Source: Tubulanus polymorphus
Taxonomy: Eukaryota > Nemertea > Palaeonemertea > Tubulaniformes > Tubulanidae
Direction: 5' to 3'
Length of the DNA: 64,000 nucleotides
NCBI RefSeq assembly: GCF_964204645.1
Contig: NC_134029.1
Location: forward strand, 16,820,450-16,884,449
The notes beneath the pieces are model-generated. The model saw nothing but the letters and a program-made list of their open reading frames with translations, had not been told where the DNA came from and made no database searches. The translations under genes and the position numbers were made by a program. The stretch's first letter is position 1, and each line of letters opens with the position of its first letter. This document shows positions 25,050 through 64,000 of this stretch, piece by piece.

Positions 25050-25349
25050 GATTGGATAATTCGCTGTTGTCATAGAATTTAAAATCACTATCATAGAAAC
25101 GCTGTTTAGAGGGGACGGTTTCGCACATTCATCGCAGATATGGGGCGCTTTTCATCTCTCATTGTTTTATATTTACGAAGGACCCGTGATTTTCGCATTT
25201 ATTTTTATAGCGTTTTTATTCGTGGCTATGGGCCCTCTGCTCATTCTACTACAAAGAATCGAATTCCAAAATCTTTTCGAACTTGAACTTTTTCAGAAAT
25301 ACCGATATTAACAGGGGCTGATTTATCGTTGTCATTATGATCATTGTGT

Positions 25350-25355
25350 AATAAA
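25350..25355 (+). promoter_or_regulatory. Candidate hnRNP M poly(A) signal AATAAA
   Basis: First canonical hexamer clear of the stop codon, 522 bp downstream. The one at 24824 overlaps the stop itself. Confidence 0.4.
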
Positions 25356-28045
25356 TTTCCGATTAGATCAAAATTTGAGATGTTTGTCCATCGCTCAGAT
25401 ATTTGCTGTTGAGGTTCACTTTTTAGATGAGAATATCTCTTGGATTTAAGGATTTAAGCTGATAAATTGACCGATGACTTCGCTTGCGTGAAAAATGAAC
25501 CGTTCATGTTTTGAAAGATTGGCTTTTTCATCGAGAATTTTATGCGCAAATTTCCTGCTCAGATTTTTCATTGTTTTTATGAATGATGCTAATGAATAAG
25601 AAATGTAATCTATGGATTTCTGAGAGCGACAAGTGATGTGGGCGAGTGAATTCTGAGATTTGCTGTGAGCGGTTTTCATTGATGAATTTCATTTATCTGA
25701 AAGACGAAAAAAGAGAATTTTCTTTGATTTGCTCCATTCGATTGTGAGTTTCATCAAGATGTGAAACGAAGAAGGTATAAGAATTTAAAGCTGCAAACTG
25801 ATTTTGGTAAAGTATAAAATTCATTTTTCTGAAACTTTTCTTCCGGTCAAAATAATTCTTCTCTTGACTTGTCTGGGGATTTTACATTGATCTCTCATCT
25901 CAATCTCTTCTTCTCTGAGAGATATCGCTTTATCTATGGGTTTGTTCGGGATTTGTTAAATGTTTTGTATTTTTTTCGTATGTTATTTTGTCAGATGCTG
26001 AAAACGTCGGAGACATTATAGATTTTATTTCAGCTATTTGAATTTTTGCTGAGTTTATTGAGGGCCAGTTAAGCTTGTCTAGCATTTATGGTGAAGAAGA
26101 TTTGGTTTTCAGACTTTTTTTAAGGTTTGTCTCTGCGGAATTCATCGTTTAAGAGGTAAATGATTGTAAAAGTTTTTTTTTTTTTAAATTTGTCTGATTC
26201 TTTGTTATATCAGTGGAATCACTATTTGTGAGATTTCAAGTATTCTTGTATCGCTTTGAATCGGTGAAACTTTTGAATTTGCAAACTATATAAGATTGGG
26301 GGGGGGAGGGTAGTTTTTGGTCTGTACACATCAACTCCAGGACTACTGTGGATTACTGAAGTACGATTAATAAGTCTTTTGATATGCTGTGGTTTTGAAT
26401 GGAGTGAAGTTGTGAAAGTTTCTTCCATTTATTGCAGGATTTATTATGATTTCAGATCCTGGCAAAAATCCTTTTCGTAGAACTATCAGTCTTCTCAGAA
26501 TTATTCCTTACCTTCAGTCATATGGTCATACGTATGAGGTTTCCAGGCATTCCTGTGCTGTGTAGCTGTTTCAATGGCGATTAAAACCTTTAGCACTCTG
26601 GGTGTTTAAATCTGTAGGAAAATCAGTGAATCGTTCGAATAGTCAGATTTTTTCCAGTACCATTTTCATAACGATCCAAGTTACATTCATGTTGTGAAGG
26701 AGGCCGCTTAATTACTAACGTCAGCCAGAACTTTTGATAGTGTTTGTGAATTCCTCCTCATCCTGGTCGCTGCCATGATTTTTTGTACATAAAAGTCTTA
26801 ACTGGACATGAAACAATAGGGATCAGGGATATCCCAAACTTTGTTCTGATATATCCCAATTGATGGTTGCAGCGGTTTATAGTACAACACAGATTGATTT
26901 TCCAGGGCATTTTGGGTTGCTTCGAAGACAAATGAATACATTTCAGGGTGCTCTTAAAAGTGCTGGTGGGTTAAGTACCCAGTAAGTCAGTCAAGCCCGC
27001 TTAAGTTGGATCTAATGGAAACGATAATCTGTGTATGCGACCAGTGAAATCTTGATCCAAAATATTGCCATTTGTTGCTTCATATACAGGGTGTCCATGG
27101 AAAAAATGTTCTTATTTAGAGAGCTTAAATTGATGGATTTTGAAGTGGGAGTTGATTGAACAGAAAATGCTTTTAAAGGTGCTTGAAACTCCTTTAATTT
27201 GAGCAAAATGTGAATCTTTTTGTGATATGCTATGGTTTTGAATGAAGTTAAGTTGTGAAGGTTAATTTCATTTATTGCAGGATTTTGAAAATTAAATTGA
27301 GATGAATTTATTGCGCCATTAACATTTGATTCAAAATGATGAATGCCTTTGAATTGCTATCCTTCATTTTGCAGATTGCTCGCCTCAAAATTTATTTTCC
27401 AAACCTTCAAACAGTTTTATTACCCTGTTTCTCAAATCGACGAATCTTGAGGTATCTAATCCCATCTGGGCAGCATTGGGTTACTGCTTATGTCGCATTT
27501 TGGATCTGATATAGATGGCGTTTTATTGGCTTGGGGGTGTAGTTGAGGATGTTTCTTCTCTTGGTCTCTCCCCCCCATTGGGAAAAAGAAACATCGAACC
27601 CGCTTTTAATGCCCTGCGTGGCGCTTAACGGGTTGTGGGTGTAAAAAAACCCCATCAAAACATGAAATTACGGAATGATGCGACTTGAATTCAAAGAAAT
27701 GAATGGATACTGAACATCAGGACTATAAAAGGAGCAGCCGCTTAATGTCCAAAAATCTGACTTATTTATGGACTCCGCTGTTGATATTTATAGGCATAAT
27801 TGAATGAGATAATAGTTCACTCAATTGCCATACAACGTATCCGAAATCTGACTTAAGTGCGCTTGACTGTACAAATTTAGCTGAAGGTAGTTATGGACAT
27901 GATTCAATTGAATGCTGGTATGTTGCCATGTGTTATTCAATATGGTAATGGCAGTAATGTTCGTTGGGATGATGTCTGTAGATTGATTTCTTAGTTCATT
28001 TGGGCGTAATACTTTCACTTAATTTGTTGATTGTTTCTGGTGTAG
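25356..28045. other. Spacer between hnRNP M and the small downstream gene
   Basis: T-rich, with no strong exon. A possible first exon starts at ATG 26932 (MNTFQGALKS...) before a GTAAGT donor at about 26981, but its phase 2 end does not fit the next exon (28046), so it is not called. A CCATTTATTGCAGG-type string recurs near 26425 and 27270. The 5' exons of the gene at 28046 may be hidden here. Confidence 0.4.
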
Positions 28046-28883
28046 GTTCATTCAAGCTATCGTCAAGAGAGCCTCAGTTTGTGAGAGTGGTAAGAAACAA
28101 CAATTTATTGCGAATATTGACTTCTTGGATATTGTATTCTGTAGATTTGAGGTTTTTTACATCTAATCCATAAAGGGGAAGTCGTTCTGATATTTTATTT
28201 TGTATTGGGTCATATCTATTGTTAAAATCTAATGCATTGTAATAAGAAATACACTAGTATGCTTGGGCTGTGTCTGATATTGCTCAGATTTAGGCATTAA
28301 GAATACATTTCATTATGTAAGTTATATCTTAAAAATAATACATCTTCGACAAACCTTCGCACAAAGTATAAGAATACATGAAATGGAAAGTTTGTTGAAC
28401 AATTTTTTGAGACGTTTTAATTTTAGCAATTTTCTTTGTTAATTAGGATTTTGTATGTCTGATTGGTTGATTGACATCCAGGCTACAATTTGGAATATCA
28501 AATTGTTATCAAATAAGGTATGCACAGAGATTGATGATAGGTTCATGATTGATTAATAGAGAATGTGGCAATCGGAGGCATCATTCGGTTGTAAATTTTT
28601 ATTTCAGAACATGGGATTGGAGGCAAAGAAGACTATTGAGGTACCTACCATCGGAGATGCATTAGGGTGCAATATTTATTGTTTCATCAATAATGACGAA
28701 CTCAGGAAGGTAAAGTTGTTGAATGAATTTCTTTATTACACCAATTGTCCATTTAGTTTTGTGGTCTAATTTATGTGATAGTGGCATCTTTTTGCGTATT
28801 TCAGTGAATACAAAAAGAACATGGACTTGAGAAAACTGTACACAGAATCAAATGGAAGACAAAGATTTACTAGTGAAATTTAA
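28046..28883 (+). CDS. Terminal exons of an unrecognised small gene, 5'-partial
   Basis: I do not recognise the product. Three exons stay in one frame: 28046-28089 (SFKLSSREPQFVRV), 28482-28517 (ATIWNIKLLSNK) and 28608-28709 (NMGLEAKKTIEVPTIGDALG...). The GTAAGA, GTATGC and GTAAAG donors and TCCAG/TTTCAG acceptors are good. The last exon is uncertain. Joining to the first acceptor (28805) gives an immediate TGA after ELRK. A second AG at 28817 keeps frame and adds NMDLRKLYTESNGRQRFTSEI to TAA at 28881-28883. An AATAAA lies 20 bp after that TAA, which supports a real 3' end. The upstream start was not found. No signal peptide or membrane segment is visible in this part. Confidence 0.5.
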
Positions 28884-28902
28884 ATGTAATTTTTTGTTGC
28901 AA

Positions 28903-28908
28903 AATAAA
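28903..28908 (+). promoter_or_regulatory. Poly(A) signal AATAAA of the small gene
   Basis: Hexamer 20 bp after the TAA at 28881-28883. Compact spacing supports a transcript ending here. Confidence 0.55.
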
Positions 28909-29000
28909 TTCGTTCTGATCATCATTTCTATCTTATCTTTCGTATAATGATTAAGCGTCGTTTTGGGCAGTGCAATGTCTAATTTCATGAGAGTTTACTT

Positions 29001-29155
29001 TTCATTCATTTATTACGTACGCATAAAATTTGAATTTTTCAAACCCCCCTCCCCCTCTGTACGCAAATCGGCAGTTCTTTCATATACATTAAGCATTACA
29101 TCATGCAATTGCAGACCCTCTCCCCTATTGCGTACGTAATAAATGAATGACCCCT
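29001..29155. mobile_element. MITE with ATTCATTTATTACGTACGC ends, copy 1
   Basis: The left end TTCATTCATTTATTACGTAC and the right end TGCGTACGTAATAAATGAAT are inverted repeats of about 22 bp around a C-rich, non-coding core. A second copy is at 31138-31302, and a left-end fragment is at 32404-32454. Confidence 0.8.
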
Positions 29156-29651
29156 TAATTATTGTGCATTGAAGAAACCAACAATAAAGAAACACTTTTC
29201 CATCTCTATTGTGAAAGGGTCCAGTATCTGGAAAAAGTTCAAGTTCATATCAAGTTTGAATCATTTCTTCATTGACAATATGAATTTATCAATTATATAC
29301 TGAAAAAGGGAAACAATTCTTCAATGAAGACTTAAACTTCCTCATGAAAATGGGCCCGGTTAGCCTAATCCAGATCAACTTAATCCGTATTCGATTTAAT
29401 CCAGACATTAATGCTTTCGCTTGCATAAATATGTGTAAAATATAGTATTTATACGATCTGGATTAAGTTAATTGGTTCAGGTCCGAAAGACGCAAAGGTT
29501 ACGTGTCTACTCCTGTGTGTGACACGACCGACCCATGCGCTACCTATCGTAAAATGAGTATATCAACCGCGTTCGATTGCGGGCTGCCGATTGGTCGTAA
29601 ACCGCTCCCCCACGAAGCGAGAATCATAACAAGACAGGAAGAGAAGCCATC

Positions 29652-63994
<34,343 letters not shown>

Positions 63995-64000
63995 GTAAGT

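Noticed and set aside
26932-26982. First exon of the small gene (MNTFQGALKSAGG...)
   Set aside because: Good ATG and GTAAGT donor, but it ends in phase 2 whereas exon 28046-28089 needs a one-base carry-over; no intervening exon found.

Overview
The window is animal nuclear DNA: spliced genes with long introns, AATAAA signals, TA microsatellites and dense small DNA transposons, SINEs and retroelement relics. CRTC and hnRNP M orthologues show it is a metazoan. The repeat content (dispersed repeats ending in GGCCCGTGGGCCTCTTG, Penelope-like elements, about 155-bp tandem units) points to a marine invertebrate, most likely a mollusc. That placement is an inference and no species can be named. All recognised host genes are on the + strand.

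Layout. (1) 1-9 kb: a C2H2 zinc-finger locus. Two 5' exons (777-909, 3029-3229) lead in phase 1 to a ten-finger terminal exon (3670-4853). A second, seven-finger terminal exon (7711-8747) also opens in phase 1, so the two may be alternative 3' ends of one gene or tandem paralogues. A hAT-like transposon with an intact BED-finger ORF lies between them (6359-7240). (2) 9-13.5 kb: intergenic repeats and a frameshifted non-LTR retrotransposon ORF1. (3) 13984-24828: a complete 12-exon hnRNP M orthologue, about 569 aa, with three RRMs and a Gly/Met-rich linker. (4) 28046-28883: the last exons of a small unrecognised gene with its own poly(A) signal. (5) 29652 to the window end: a CRTC (CREB-regulated transcription coactivator) gene, 11 coding exons, still open at the edge. 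It has the N-terminal CREB-binding segment, the SIK/14-3-3 serine motif, the conserved RPKSCEVPGI and SLPDLT blocks, Gln-rich exons and a pure (CAG)33 tract.

The CRTC introns hold most of the repeats. They include a Penelope-like element with inverted pseudo-LTRs, 14-bp target duplication and hammerhead-like cores; a small palindromic relative with a 15-bp duplication; several TIR elements; and a block of about 4 kb where 31-bp palindromic minisatellite arrays bracket a 1128-bp tandem duplication.

The points most worth a second look are three U12-type (minor spliceosome) introns. Two sit at the same position and phase in RRM2 and RRM3 of the hnRNP M gene, and one is in CRTC. Others are the shared-phase zinc-finger terminal exons, the hammerhead-like elements, a 178-bp segment copied into the Penelope insertion from about 1.1 kb away, and the CAG tract. 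I found no self-contained novel multi-gene system. Exon boundaries were read by eye from splice consensus, phase and homology.
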